Shown: one piece after another, positions 33,834 to 42,265 of the stretch
Position numbering within the stretch: the first letter of the stretch is position 1
How the letters are laid out: the number at the start of each line of letters is the position of its first letter
Source of the DNA: Chitinophaga hostae
Lineage (GTDB): Bacteria > Bacteroidota > Bacteroidia > Chitinophagales > Chitinophagaceae
Length of the DNA: 64,000 bases
Assembly: GCF_018224885.1 (NCBI RefSeq)
Contig: NZ_JAGTXB010000003.1
Coordinates: 496,001 to 560,000, forward strand
Direction of reading: 5' to 3'
The notes under the pieces: generated by a model
The model's database searches: none
What the model saw: only the letters and a program-made list of their open reading frames with translations
Told to the model about the DNA's origin: nothing
Position numbers and translations under genes: made by a program

Positions 33834-36800
33834 TTAAAAAATAAATCTCAGTCCCAGTTGCGTTTGCCAGCGGCTTAACAAATCCGGGCTGGCGATAAAC
33901 GTTTCTTTCAGGGAAGGATCAAACTGGTAGGTAGGAACGCCGTTGGTTACTCCCTTTACAGAAATGGGCTGGAAATACCCGGAATTGCTGGCATACTTCC
34001 GTACTCCCCATTTGCTGCTGATCAGGTTACCAAGGTTAACTACATCCAGGCTGATCTGGACTGTGCGGATTTTTTCCCCGCTCTTAAAATAAAAATCCTG
34101 TAATACGCGCATATCCACCTGGCTGAACCAGGGGCTTACGCCGGCATATTTTTCTGTATACATGCCTCTGCGGCTTCTCAGGTAATGGTCCTGTTCAATG
34201 AATGCTTTATAGGCTGCCTTTTGGGCGGCGGCATCCTGTACCACACCATTTACATCGGTAAGCGGTGCAAACTGCATTTTATCGATCTCGCTGTTTTTGG
34301 GTACATAGAGCAGGTCGTTACTGCCGGTGCCATCGTTGTTAATATCTCCTCCATATATATAAGCGAAGCGGTTACCGCTGCTCCAGTTACCAAACAGGGA
34401 AACGGTAGTTCCATATTTACCTTTTCCGTAGCTGAACTTCTTGCTGGCGGCCACTACAAAGCGGTGGGTATTTCCGTAAAGGGAGGGCGTATTCCTCGCT
34501 TCGTTGGCGTTGTTGAGAATAGGATTGCGGTCAAACGCGTCACCGCTGATTTCTGCTGAAATAGAGCTGGCATCGCGCGATACCAGGTAGTTATAGGCGC
34601 CGTATAAAAACAGGTTATTGGAAAAAGTTTTCTGCACAGTGAAGCTGGTGTTAAACTGGTCACCTGTTTTTGTATTGGTAAAAACATAGGCGTTGACGGT
34701 ACCTTTGTCGGCATCTTTATAAACGCTCCGGGTATCCCCGATACCGCTGTTAAGCGACCCGGTGGGCGTGCCCAGCTTATAGTTCCTTACCATCATAGCA
34801 TTCACATCTTTTGAATAGGCTACGTCCACGCTGAAAATAGTTCCCAGCCCGGCCCTGATATCGGCGCCGATATTGGTACGCCAGATCTGCGGCCATTTAA
34901 AATCGCGGTCGGTGGCGCAATAAAAGCCAGATGTGGGATTGCCGATCTGGTTACCGATCCATACAAATGGGAAACGACCGGTAAAGAGACCGGAACCACC
35001 TCTCAGTTGTAAGCTTTTGTCGGACTTGACATCCCAGTTAAAGCCAATCCTCGGGGAAAGCAATGGTTTGGACGAAGGCAGCCGGGTATTATCCAGCTGT
35101 TTTCCCTGCCCGTTTTTAACCGGCTCCCCGTGTTCGTCGAAGAGCGTCAGATCGTCGTTGTTAGGGATGGTAGGAGACGTTCTTTTGCCATCGGGCGACT
35201 GAAAGGAGGAATTCATATAAAGCGGAATATCCATCCTGAGTCCGAAAGTTACCCGTAAATTATCGGTGGCTTTCCATTCATCCTGCAGGTAGGTGGATAC
35301 CTGTGCCACGGTGATATAATACCAGTTCCATTTGTTGGCAGCTCCTGCAGCCCTTGCTCCTGTTACATCCACATCTAGCGGGTAGGCCCCGAAAACATAT
35401 TTACCACTCACCGGCACGCTGTCTTTGAAAACCTGGATATCTGCATCACTGAATAAGGTGGCGCCATAGCCCGTGAGATTAAACGAGTTACCGAACTTGA
35501 AAGACTCATAAGATCCTCCTACGGTAATAGTATGTTTTGGAAGAATGATGTTGAAATTATCTGTTACCTGGAACGCGTCCTGGTTCAGCCGGTTGTTGAT
35601 GGAAAATGGTTCATGTCCTGCTACGATGTACATGGTGCCGTACTTGGTGATATTCAGTACAGGAAAGGGTTCCGAGAAAGGAGTCCTTTTATCTTTGAAA
35701 GTGGTGTATACCGCTCTCAGTTTATTGGCGTAGTGGTTGCCGAAGCTGGACTTCAGCTCCGCGCCGAAAGACTGCAGCTTATTTTCGATCTCATAACCTG
35801 AGTTCCTGAACTGCAAGGTTTGGTAATCGGGACCACGATCACGTATAGCATTGGGATGAGCAGGTTTTTCTTTAGTAGCCTGTAAACCATTGTAGGTAAA
35901 CGACAGGCTATGATTTTCATTGATTACCCAGTCCAGTTTTGCCAGCCACTTATAATTTTTCTGTTTGAGATTAAAACCTTGCCAGGGACCGGTTTCATAA
36001 CCGAATTTGCTGCGCAGGATATCGCTTACTGCCGTGAGGTCTGATTCCAGTACGCGGGAAGTATTATTGTTGCTGCCGTTGCTGGCAGTGCGGGCAACAT
36101 AACTGCTGGCCGCATCTTCCCTTTGCTCCGTTTCAAAATTGGCGAAATAGAACAGTTTATTTTTGACGATAGCGCCGCCTACCGCAAAACCTGCCTGGAG
36201 TTGTGTGAGGTCGGGCACAACAATTTTGTTGCCATCCACCTTTTTGCCCGTCATACCCTGGTTACGATAAAAACCGTAAACGGTACCGCCAAAAGTATTG
36301 GTACCTGATTTAGTCACCGTATTAACACCTGCACCGGTAAACCCTGCCTGGGTAACATCATAGGGCGCCAGGTTCACCTGTATCTGGTCGATGGCATCCA
36401 GGGAGATGGGCTGAGCGCCTGTTTGTCCGCCGGGTGTAGGCGCATCCAGACCAAACGGGTTATTGAATACGGCGCCATCGAGCGAATAGTTGTTATACTG
36501 CCCATTACGCCCTGCGAACGATGTTCCGTTGATGGTGGACGATGCCGAAGGAGTTAACCTCGTAAAATCGTCTGCAGAACGGGAAATGGTCGGTAATTGC
36601 CGCAGCTGGCGGGAGCTGATATTAGACGAAGCTCCTGTGCGCTGGTTATCGAAAATTTTCGAGCGACCGGTAACCGTGATCCCCGACAGGTTGCCTGTGC
36701 TGACTTCCAACCGCAGGTCCATGGCGGTGTTCTGTCCCAGTTCGAGGAAAATGTTTTCCTCCGATTTATCTGAATAACCCACAAAAGATGCCACCACTTT

Positions 36801-37037
36801 GTAAGGACCCCCAACTCTAAGATTGGGTACCTGGAAAGAGCCGTTATTTTGTGTGATGATAAATTTGTTGATGCCCGCCTCCCGAAATTCGATTTTTACG
36901 GTGGCGCCGGCGAGTGGTTTGCCATCCCTGCTTCTGACGGTACCACTCAGTGTAGCTGTGGTAACCTGTGCATGGGTTAATATGCTGGCGAACAGGCATA
37001 ATAGGGTAAGGCATCCGGTAAGAACAGGATTTCTCAT
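33834..37037 (-). CDS. Oar-like TonB-dependent outer-membrane receptor
   Basis: 1067 residues. A signal peptide ends near THA-Q23. A carboxypeptidase-regulatory-like beta domain follows (SGTVRSRDGKPLAGATVKIE), then a plug (about 120-235, TGRSKIFDNQRTGASSN, FAGRNGQYNNYSLDGA) and a long barrel ending in aromatic LGLRFIF. The FNNPFGLDAPTPGGQ and FTGAGVNTVTKSGTN stretches are typical of Oar/CarbReg TonB receptors rather than SusC. There is no SusD partner. The substrate is unknown. An AraC regulator lies 131 bp upstream on the same strand. Confidence 0.92.
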   Translation of the reverse strand: MRNPVLTGCLTLLCLFASILTHAQVTTATLSGTVRSRDGKPLAGATVKIEFREAGINKFIITQNNGSFQVPNLRVGGPYKVVASFVGYSDKSEENIFLELGQNTAMDLRLEVSTGNLSGITVTGRSKIFDNQRTGASSNISSRQLRQLPTISRSADDFTRLTPSASSTINGTSFAGRNGQYNNYSLDGAVFNNPFGLDAPTPGGQTGAQPISLDAIDQIQVNLAPYDVTQAGFTGAGVNTVTKSGTNTFGGTVYGFYRNQGMTGKKVDGNKIVVPDLTQLQAGFAVGGAIVKNKLFYFANFETEQREDAASSYVARTASNGSNNNTSRVLESDLTAVSDILRSKFGYETGPWQGFNLKQKNYKWLAKLDWVINENHSLSFTYNGLQATKEKPAHPNAIRDRGPDYQTLQFRNSGYEIENKLQSFGAELKSSFGNHYANKLRAVYTTFKDKRTPFSEPFPVLNITKYGTMYIVAGHEPFSINNRLNQDAFQVTDNFNIILPKHTITVGGSYESFKFGNSFNLTGYGATLFSDADIQVFKDSVPVSGKYVFGAYPLDVDVTGARAAGAANKWNWYYITVAQVSTYLQDEWKATDNLRVTFGLRMDIPLYMNSSFQSPDGKRTSPTIPNNDDLTLFDEHGEPVKNGQGKQLDNTRLPSSKPLLSPRIGFNWDVKSDKSLQLRGGSGLFTGRFPFVWIGNQIGNPTSGFYCATDRDFKWPQIWRTNIGADIRAGLGTIFSVDVAYSKDVNAMMVRNYKLGTPTGSLNSGIGDTRSVYKDADKGTVNAYVFTNTKTGDQFNTSFTVQKTFSNNLFLYGAYNYLVSRDASSISAEISGDAFDRNPILNNANEARNTPSLYGNTHRFVVAASKKFSYGKGKYGTTVSLFGNWSSGNRFAYIYGGDINNDGTGSNDLLYVPKNSEIDKMQFAPLTDVNGVVQDAAAQKAAYKAFIEQDHYLRSRRGMYTEKYAGVSPWFSQVDMRVLQDFYFKSGEKIRTVQISLDVVNLGNLISSKWGVRKYASNSGYFQPISVKGVTNGVPTYQFDPSLKETFIASPDLLSRWQTQLGLRFIF

Positions 37038-37168
37038 AGCAGCAGTTGATTTTGGTTGATGATGAATATATCAATTTTTTATCACCCTTTATCAACAAAT
37101 TTTGCACAAGACTGCTTTGCGATTTGCCGGAATGCCTGTGGAATGGACACAACGGCGCTGCAGCATTC

Positions 37169-38068
37169 CTAACGATTATTCCTTTCCCGGAAATGCCCTG
37201 GCGTTTCCCCCGTCATTTTCCGGAAGAAAATATTAAAATTAGCCGCGTGTCCAAAACCAATACAGTAGCCGATTTCCGCGGCATTCCAATTGGTATGCAG
37301 GAGCAGCGACTGTGCTTCTTTAGCCAGGTGTTCAGCAATCAATGTGGTGGTGGTTTTACCGGTAATGGTTTTCACCGATTTGTTCAGATAGTTCACATGT
37401 ACCGAAAGCTGCGCGGCAAAGGCAGCCGCGGATCTGATCCTGATCCGGTCATGTACTGCCGTGATGGGAAACTGCCGTGCAAGCAATTCCAGGAACAGTT
37501 CCGTGACCCTGTCGGCCGAGGTAGTACGGACATAGGTATTTTCCGGGGGCACAAGTTTGAGTGCTTCATGCATCAGCAATACCACATAATTTGTCAACAC
37601 ATCCTGTTTGTATTTGTAATCACCTTCCGCCTCCTTCATCATCATCTCAAAAATACCAGTCATTCTTTCAGTGGCTGCTTTACCTGGAAATAACACGTGA
37701 TCACCCTGTACTTTAAAAAGTGAAGATGCTGCGGGACTTTCCTGTTTCAACCGGTGGCTCACAAATTGTTCGGTAAACAAACAAAAGTAGCCGGTTTGTT
37801 TTTCAGAAATGCGTTGCCAGGCATAAGGGATCATAGGATTACTGAAAACAATGGCGGTATTGTTGACCGGAATGGTCCGGTCGGCATAGGTGAGTATGGA
37901 TTCCCCCTCCAGCAGCAGTGAAATTTTGTAGTAGTCGCGGCGCTCAAACGGAGATCTGTTGCTGAGCGACGATACATCTTGCATCCGGTAAATATAGAAA
38001 CTGTCAAAGGCGTCGTATGCTTTGCCCCGTCTCCTGAAAAAACCGCTGATGCTTTCATGGGATTTCAT
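37169..38068 (-). CDS. AraC-family transcriptional regulator
   Basis: 299 residues. The N-terminal half is a cupin-like sensor (YYKISLLLEGESILTYADRT, NTAIVFSNPMIPYAWQRI). The C-terminal 85 residues hold two HTH motifs (AAFAAQLSVHVNYLNKSVK and NAAEIGYCIGFGHAANFNIF) ending in TGETPGHFRER. It may control the downstream TonB receptor or the upstream dehydrogenase, but no matching binding sites were identified. The effector is unknown. Confidence 0.92.
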   Translation of the reverse strand: MKSHESISGFFRRRGKAYDAFDSFYIYRMQDVSSLSNRSPFERRDYYKISLLLEGESILTYADRTIPVNNTAIVFSNPMIPYAWQRISEKQTGYFCLFTEQFVSHRLKQESPAASSLFKVQGDHVLFPGKAATERMTGIFEMMMKEAEGDYKYKQDVLTNYVVLLMHEALKLVPPENTYVRTTSADRVTELFLELLARQFPITAVHDRIRIRSAAAFAAQLSVHVNYLNKSVKTITGKTTTTLIAEHLAKEAQSLLLHTNWNAAEIGYCIGFGHAANFNIFFRKMTGETPGHFRERNNR

Positions 38069-38110
38069 CTCCCTAAGTTATAAGATTTAGCCGATAAATT
38101 TGATCAGGGG

Positions 38111-38170
38111 ATCGCCTTCGGCGATTGTCTTTACCAGGATTAAACTGATTTAATGATTTACAGGATTTTT
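38111..38170. repeat. Dispersed CCAGGATT...CAGGATTTT repeat unit with small hairpin
   Basis: 38134-38170 begins CCAGGATTAAACTGATTTAA and ends ACAGGATTTTTT. It aligns with the arms of the large inverted repeat at 13659-13887, sharing the CCAGGATTAA and CAGGATTTT ends and the ATGATT core. A small ATCGCC-TTC-GGCGAT hairpin precedes it at 38111-38125. It lies between the dehydrogenase and the AraC gene. It is probably one copy of a genome-wide intergenic repeat. Confidence 0.65.
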
Positions 38171-38182
38171 TCTACGATTATA

Positions 38183-39151
38183 TCATGGATAGCTGACGTG
38201 GGTGACGGTTTCACTAAACTGCCATAAAGCGGTAGCTATGTCCGGATCAATTGCATACGAACGAACGCCATAACCGGCCATAGCATTGTCGGGAACAATT
38301 CCGGCGATATTATTATCCTCACAATAAACGCCTCCCATATCGTTAAGCTGATGGCTGAGCGCGCACCACGTTGCGGTGGCGGCGCCCTGTTGCAGGGTTT
38401 TAAAGCCATCGTTTTGCCGGCCGGGCTGCTGTTGTACCCGCTGCACCCAGGTCTGCAATTCCCTGGTGGTCATATAACGGGTTATCTCTGTTCGTATGGC
38501 GCCGGGGTGTACTGCAAATGCCCGTACACCATGCTCCTGCCCCAACCGGTCCAGTTCTACTGCAAAAAGCGAGTTGGCGGTTTTTGATTGTCCATAGGCT
38601 TTCATCGTATCAAACGGATGCTTTTCAAAGTTGGGATCATCCAGGCGAACACCCATATAACGGTGACCAATAGACGACAATGCTACCACCCTTGCTCCGC
38701 CGGCATTTTTGAGCGCGGGCCATAACCGGCCGGTGAGCTGAAAATGCCCCAGGTGATTTACGCCCAATTGAAGTTCGTATCCCCGTTTGTCTTTCAGCAA
38801 CCGGGGCGGACGCCACAGTCCTGCGTTGTTAAAAAGTAAATGCAAACTATGGTGTTCCGCCAGGAAGCCCGCCGCAAAAGCATCTACAGCGGCCGGATCG
38901 GCCAGGTCAAGCGGCATAAAGGACACATTTTTAAGCCCCGTAAGCCGGTTTTCCGCCTTGTCCATATCCCTGGCCCCTACGATCACCTGTGCGCCGATAC
39001 CGGCCAGTGTTTTAACGATCTCATAACCGATACCGGAATTGCCACCGGTCACTATTGCCACTTTTCCCGTCAGGTCGCAGTCAGCAGCTATTTCCGCTGC
39101 GGTGCTGGTTGCATTAAACCAGGAATGAATGGGCGCCTGTACTGTTTTCAT
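38183..39151 (-). CDS. Short-chain dehydrogenase/reductase
   Basis: 322 residues from the ATG at 39151. The Rossmann motif TGGNSGIG, DLADPAAVDAF, NNAG in LLFNNAGLW, the catalytic Ser of VVALSSIGHRY and the YxxxK of YGQSKTAN define a classical NAD(P)-dependent SDR of the retinol/protochlorophyllide-reductase-like group. An ATG at 39166 is possible but would fall at the predicted transcript start. The substrate is unknown. It may be co-transcribed with the downstream AraC gene, although a repeat unit lies between. Confidence 0.92.
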   Translation of the reverse strand: MKTVQAPIHSWFNATSTAAEIAADCDLTGKVAIVTGGNSGIGYEIVKTLAGIGAQVIVGARDMDKAENRLTGLKNVSFMPLDLADPAAVDAFAAGFLAEHHSLHLLFNNAGLWRPPRLLKDKRGYELQLGVNHLGHFQLTGRLWPALKNAGGARVVALSSIGHRYMGVRLDDPNFEKHPFDTMKAYGQSKTANSLFAVELDRLGQEHGVRAFAVHPGAIRTEITRYMTTRELQTWVQRVQQQPGRQNDGFKTLQQGAATATWCALSHQLNDMGGVYCEDNNIAGIVPDNAMAGYGVRSYAIDPDIATALWQFSETVTHVSYP

Positions 39152-39174
39152 ATGAATGATGTTCATTAACAGCA

Positions 39175-39182
39175 CAAAATTA
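39175..39182 (-). promoter_or_regulatory. -7 box of the dehydrogenase gene
   Basis: TAATTTTG on the minus strand matches TAnnTTTG and ends 24 bp before the ATG at 39151. The -33 region is T-rich but lacks a clean TTTG. Confidence 0.5.
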
Positions 39183-39324
39183 TCACGTTGTTTTTTTGAA
39201 AAGTTATGCGAATCAAACTAATGTTTATGCAGAAGAAATGCTGTATAATTTTTACAAGGGAAATTTCTTTTTGTTATCATTGTTCTTCAAAACAAAGGTT
39301 ACACACCCGATAAAATTTCGTTAT

Positions 39325-39702
39325 ATGCCTCACTTTGTAATAGAATGTTCAAAAAATATTTTAGCGCAACAACCGGCTGATGTTATCATGAATATCGTTT
39401 ATGATGCTGCCGCATCAACGGGGTTATTTGCAGATAATGATATCAAAGTCAGGATTAACAGCTACGAACAATACCGGCTTGGCGAAGGGAAAGACAGTTT
39501 TATGCACATTTTCGGCAGTATTATGGGTGGGCGCACCACGGCACAAAAGGCGGCGCTGTCCAGCACCATCATACAGCAATTAGCTCCGTTGTTCCCGGAT
39601 ATTTCCTTTCTATCTATGAATGTGGCAGATTTTGATCCGGCTACCTACAGTAACAAGTCGTTGATCAATCCGCTTAATACGGAAGGTAACCGGCACTTTT
39701 GA
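39325..39702 (+). CDS. 5-carboxymethyl-2-hydroxymuconate isomerase-like tautomerase
   Basis: 125 residues, the usual CHMI length. The start MPHFVIECSKNI puts Pro directly after the initiator Met, as needed for the catalytic Pro1 of the 4-oxalocrotonate tautomerase superfamily. A longer reading from 39196 would bury that proline, so 39325 is chosen. IKVRINSYEQYRLGEGKDSFMHI and the later ISFLSMNVADFDPATYSNKS are CHMI-like. True CHMI works in homoprotocatechuate degradation; no other genes of that pathway are here, so the substrate may differ. Confidence 0.85.
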   Translation: MPHFVIECSKNILAQQPADVIMNIVYDAAASTGLFADNDIKVRINSYEQYRLGEGKDSFMHIFGSIMGGRTTAQKAALSSTIIQQLAPLFPDISFLSMNVADFDPATYSNKSLINPLNTEGNRHF

Positions 39703-39737
39703 AAATTCGCTACAACATGTAACGCAGCACTTTGCGT

Positions 39738-40103
39738 TTACTCGATCTCTTCCCAACCTCCGCTCTGCGGATCATATTTGGCAAATTCGCCGGTATCAGT
39801 AAATTCGGAAGCAGTCATTCCTATTTCAAAGATGCCATCCCCACCGGAGGCCGTTTGAAAATACAGTCCTCTGCCTGTTAGCATGGCTGAAATAGCCAGA
39901 CCGTTGTCGTGCTGATACCAGGTACTCCCCTGTTCCTGCTTTACAACCGTATAGTTATAGGCTAACAACCTGTCATGTAATTCTTCTTTCTGAAGGTCTG
40001 TAAATGGCTCCAGGTTGGTTTCGTGGTCAAAGAAATTTTCATCTTTTGTTTGCTGTTCCCTGATCATTGTTTCTGTCCGGTACAGTTGTACATCGTAGCT
40101 CAT
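39738..40103 (-). CDS. Small hypothetical soluble protein
   Basis: 121 residues, starting MSYDVQLYRTETMIREQQ and rich in Glu, Gln and Thr. It has no signal peptide or membrane segment. The opening (SYDVQLYRTET plus NFFDHETNLEPFTDLQ) resembles small uncharacterised proteins of Bacteroidota that I cannot name. It follows a small membrane protein gene by 21 bp on the same strand. Cytoplasmic; function unknown. Confidence 0.7.
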   Translation of the reverse strand: MSYDVQLYRTETMIREQQTKDENFFDHETNLEPFTDLQKEELHDRLLAYNYTVVKQEQGSTWYQHDNGLAISAMLTGRGLYFQTASGGDGIFEIGMTASEFTDTGEFAKYDPQSGGWEEIE

Positions 40104-40124
40104 AACTGATATAGTTTGGGTAAA

Positions 40125-40325
40125 TCAATCCGGTGTTTCCATGGGTAGTAATAACATCGCCAGGAATCCTAAGGCAATAATAGCAAAAGGTAACAGGACT
40201 AAAAAGGCGGTGATCAGATAGGACGGTTTGTATTTATCTTTCAAAAGCCCTTTTAGCGTATACTTTAAAAAATACCACAGCCCGATAAAAAAAGCCAGGT
40301 ATAACAGTAACAGCGTAATCATCAT
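40125..40325 (-). CDS. Small two-TM membrane protein
   Basis: 66 residues with hydrophobic segments at about 2-19 and 38-60 and a short basic loop (KYTLKGLLKDKYKPSY) that should face the cytoplasm. It is upstream of, and probably co-transcribed with, the 121-residue protein. Function is unknown. Confidence 0.65.
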   Translation of the reverse strand: MMITLLLLYLAFFIGLWYFLKYTLKGLLKDKYKPSYLITAFLVLLPFAIIALGFLAMLLLPMETPD

Positions 40326-40555
40326 GATCGTTATTTAAATGCCATATTCAGGTCCTATCCCTTACCTGGCATAATGGGGCACCCTATTTTCCTGTTGGCA
40401 AAATAGCACAATAATCGCAGGCACGGGGCTAAACCGGTTACTTTTTTTTACTAAAAATCAAGATGTTGCAGTTTGCACAGGATTGCTATGCTTTTGAACA
40501 GGCGGTCATTGCTGCCGGGGATACATTTGTTTCCTGACATAACAACATCGCTATC

Positions 40556-41584
40556 ATGAAAAAAACATTTCTTTTTGCAGCTGTGCTGCTGTTCCTTTTA
40601 TGCCGGCAGCTCACTGCCCAAACCATTTTTGTTGATCCGCTCAAGGGCGATGACACACAAAACGGCAGTGCGGATCATCCGCTGGCATCGCTGGAAAAGG
40701 CCGTTGCCACCGCCAACTCGTTCCCGGGTACGCAACCCGTGACCATTAAACTGGGCGCCGGTCTTTATACGCTGACCGATCAGCTGACCATCCTGTCGCC
40801 CGCCGGCAAACAGGGTATGCGGTACAGTATGGAAGCGGCCATTCTTCCGGACGATAGCAACTGGGCGCCGGCGAAAATGCCCGTGATACAGTCCATATCG
40901 GCCAACAACTCTACTGTACAGTTTCCCCATGCAGTGGGCATCCGGGTGGCCATACCGCTGGTAAGTTTCCGTGGGCTTAAGTTTACCGGTAATGCCAACC
41001 CTGCTGTTACCTACTATTATCCTATTACTAAAGAAGATTCCCTGTTACAGGGACTGGAGGTTTCTCAATGCCTTTTTGTTGGCGATCGCTACGCAGCCCC
41101 CATCCAGGGCGCTGTTTGGGCCCATGGTCCTTCTACGGTCATTGACCACTGTATTTTCTTTAACTGCAAAAATGCCTTACTATTTTTCAAGGGCGTGGAG
41201 CATTTTTCTGTTACGCATAGCATCATCTATGGCGCATATGAAGCCGCCATGTGGGTTTGGTTGTTAAACGGACAACTCACCTTCCGCGACAATATAGTGG
41301 CCAACTGCGGATATCTGTGGACTATTCCCAAAGACGCCGATACCAAAGCAGTATTCGAAAACTCGCTGCTGATCCAGGTACAACACGACGCAGGTAACTG
41401 GGTAAACGGGATGACACCTGCCAACAGCCGGGGTTTTGAATTTAAAAATACGGGACGAACCGGTAAAGCAGACCTAGTAGAGCCGGCGAGCCCGGTAGAC
41501 CCTGTGGAACAGCTGGACCTCTCGGCTCTTTCCAAGGGGCATACTACCGACGCGGGCTTGTTTAAAGTGAGGAAGACGAGATGA
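40556..41584 (+). CDS. Exported right-handed beta-helix protein
   Basis: 342 residues. The signal peptide (MKKTFLFAAVLLFLLCRQLTA) is followed by IFVDPLKGDDTQNGSADHPL, the usual opening of pectate-lyase-like parallel beta-helix proteins. Later repeats carry HCIFFNCKNALLF, HSIIYGAYEAAMW and NIVANCGYLW, typical of beta-helix turns. No catalytic residues of a known polysaccharide lyase or hydrolase are evident. It may bind or degrade polysaccharide in the periplasm or outside the cell. Confidence 0.82.
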   Translation: MKKTFLFAAVLLFLLCRQLTAQTIFVDPLKGDDTQNGSADHPLASLEKAVATANSFPGTQPVTIKLGAGLYTLTDQLTILSPAGKQGMRYSMEAAILPDDSNWAPAKMPVIQSISANNSTVQFPHAVGIRVAIPLVSFRGLKFTGNANPAVTYYYPITKEDSLLQGLEVSQCLFVGDRYAAPIQGAVWAHGPSTVIDHCIFFNCKNALLFFKGVEHFSVTHSIIYGAYEAAMWVWLLNGQLTFRDNIVANCGYLWTIPKDADTKAVFENSLLIQVQHDAGNWVNGMTPANSRGFEFKNTGRTGKADLVEPASPVDPVEQLDLSALSKGHTTDAGLFKVRKTR

Positions 41585-41623
41585 CTGTAAGATGTGGCAG
41601 TGGCAGCCATTACCACTAACTCC

Positions 41624-42139
41624 TTACTTCGCAATGCTGTAATGCACCCTGATGGTATTGTCGTTCAGTTTCGTCACTTCACGTAGATGCAACGGATACT
41701 CAAAATCAGCCGGGTTAAACAGGGGTAGTCCTCCTCCAAAAAGTATGGGCTCTATCACCAGGATGATATCATCTACCAACCCGGCTTGCATAAATGCGGT
41801 GGTGGTGGCGGTACCGCCGATGATAACGGCTTCCCGGTGGCCTCTTCCTTCCAGCATGGCTACTATTTCGGGTGGTGTTTTGTCGGTGAACACAACGGCC
41901 TCATTGGCGGGTGCAGCGTTGGTATCATGTGTGAGCACCGCCAGCGTACCTTCGTCTTTCAGCGGCAGGTAGTCCGGCGCCAGTATATTATAGGTTTTCT
42001 TTCCCATAATCACTGCTTTGGTTTGTTGGGCGATCTGCATAAATCCCTGTCCATATTCCTGCGACAACCAAAAGGGATCATTCCGTTCGTTTGAAGTAAG
42101 GCTGTTGGCCGATGTGGCCATGTAGATAGTTATTTTCAT
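41624..42139 (-). CDS. RibD C-terminal/dihydrofolate reductase-like protein
   Basis: 171 residues starting MKITIYMATSANSLTS, with AVIMGKKTYNIL, the GGTATTTAFMQAGLVDDIIL cofactor region and PILFGGGLPLFN. This is the reductase fold shared by RibD C-terminal domains and DHFR. Members are often annotated as dihydrofolate reductase family, but catalysis of folate reduction is unproven. NADPH is expected as cofactor. It stands alone, convergent to the beta-helix gene. Confidence 0.88.
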   Translation of the reverse strand: MKITIYMATSANSLTSNERNDPFWLSQEYGQGFMQIAQQTKAVIMGKKTYNILAPDYLPLKDEGTLAVLTHDTNAAPANEAVVFTDKTPPEIVAMLEGRGHREAVIIGGTATTTAFMQAGLVDDIILVIEPILFGGGLPLFNPADFEYPLHLREVTKLNDNTIRVHYSIAK

Positions 42140-42265
42140 CTGACATTGATTTTTTGTTTGATGACATAAAATTAGTCCGCCGGCATTATATCGACAGGGG
42201 GGACTACTGACATTTTACATGGCCGATTACGACATTACCCACGGTGTGGGTATAATTCGTTCGGG

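Noticed and set aside
33834..37037. SusC-type polysaccharide utilisation locus
   Set aside because: There is no SusD gene nearby and the plug/carboxypeptidase-regulatory features are Oar-like; the GH27 gene is more than 10 kb away.
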